Assembly: GCF_001940245.1 (NCBI RefSeq) | Contig: NZ_MJIG01000004.1 | Span: 1,116,001 to 1,180,000 of the forward strand | Length of the DNA: 64,000 nt | Source: Anaerostipes sp. 992a | GTDB taxonomy: Bacteria; Bacillota; Clostridia; Lachnospirales; Lachnospiraceae | Direction of reading: 5' to 3' | Shown: piece by piece, positions 63,810-64,000 of the stretch | Numbering within the stretch: the first letter of the stretch is position 1 | How the letters are laid out: every line of letters starts with the position of its first letter | Program-made: the position numbers and the translations under genes | The notes under the pieces: generated by a model | Told to the model about the DNA's origin: nothing | What the model saw: only the letters and a program-made list of their open reading frames with translations | The model's database searches: none

Positions 63810-64000
63810 TTACGCCTTAATCTTAAATAATGGCTGTCCGTATTCTACTTTCTGTTCATTGCTTACAAGAATCGCCTCGATCTCCCCGGCATAATCGCTT
63901 TCAATCTCATTCATCAGCTTCATGGCTTCTACAATACATAAGGTCTGTCCCACTTCAACTTTATCGCCAACATTGACAAAGGATGGAGCATCTGGAGATG
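63810..64000 (-). CDS. accB: Biotin carboxyl carrier protein, C-terminal part (cut by the window edge)
   Basis: The last 62 codons are visible. They form the biotinyl domain: [27 protein letters not shown], the biotinylated lysine in [10 protein letters not shown], and the end QPLFKIKA. It is 15 bp upstream of accC, as in accBC operons. The N-terminus is outside the window. Confidence 0.93.
   Translation of the reverse strand, partial: SPDAPSFVNVGDKVEVGQTLCIVEAMKLMNEIESDYAGEIEAILVSNEQKVEYGQPLFKIKA

Overview
The window looks like the chromosome of a low-GC, Gram-positive anaerobe of the class Clostridia, most likely a gut Lachnospiraceae. This rests on the conserved cell-wall/carbon-control cluster uvrC-hprK-glcK-murB-rapZ-whiA-crh, an [FeFe]-hydrogenase maturase (HydG), strong AGGAGG-type ribosome sites, class III aminotransferase and iron alcohol dehydrogenase fermentation genes, and CpsBCD-type capsule control. 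No species can be fixed from the sequence alone.

Layout. 1-1.4 kb: a two-gene chromate-type transporter, a truncated gene and tRNA-Thr. 1.5-8.4 kb: housekeeping operon on the minus strand (DNA repair, HPr kinase, glucokinase, MurB, RapZ, WhiA and a Crh-like HPr whose phosphorylatable His15 is Glu). 8.5-9.9 kb: a HAD phosphatase and a prolyl-tRNA editing protein on the plus strand. 10-17.3 kb: a minus-strand fermentation operon (class III aminotransferase, iron alcohol dehydrogenase, cytidylate-kinase-like protein, amino-acid permease) separated from its likely XRE/cupin regulator by a class C group II intron that sits just after a terminator hairpin. 17.3-21.4 kb: AhpC plus a stand-alone AhpF N-terminal-domain protein, a divergent 63-residue peptide made of ITDLN repeats, an IS200-type element and an IS1182-type element inserted at a terminator palindrome. 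21.5-25.3 kb: tRNA-dihydrouridine synthase, QueF and an XPD/DinG-like helicase with a nuclease-like N-terminus. 25.4-27.4 kb: hydrogenase accessory operon behind a structured leader with its own terminator. 27.4-29.7 kb: polar amino-acid ABC transporter whose binding domain has its two lobes in swapped order.

29.8-52.7 kb is a large exopolysaccharide/capsule locus on the minus strand. It reads as two successive transcription units with look-alike promoters. The first (52.6 to 40.9 kb) starts with a polyprenyl-phosphate sugar transferase and holds Alg14/Alg13-like pair, glycosyltransferases, a Wzy-like polymerase, pyruvyl-transferase-like protein, flippase and FrhB-like protein. The second (40.8 to 29.8 kb) starts with the CpsB phosphatase, CpsC, CpsD kinase and an LCP ligase, followed by a second full set of the same assembly families.

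52.7-64 kb: a formate/nitrite channel behind a ZTP-like riboswitch, a secreted transglutaminase/Fn3 protein, a TSUP exporter behind a leader hairpin, a P-type Ca/Mn ATPase controlled by a clear yybP-ykoY (Mn2+) riboswitch, and an operon running accB-accC-ycsI-pxpA-Nramp-like that fits 5-oxoproline/D-glutamate metabolism. The most distinctive items are the ITDLN repeat peptide, the lobe-swapped binding protein, the hydG leader, and the terminator-targeted mobile elements.
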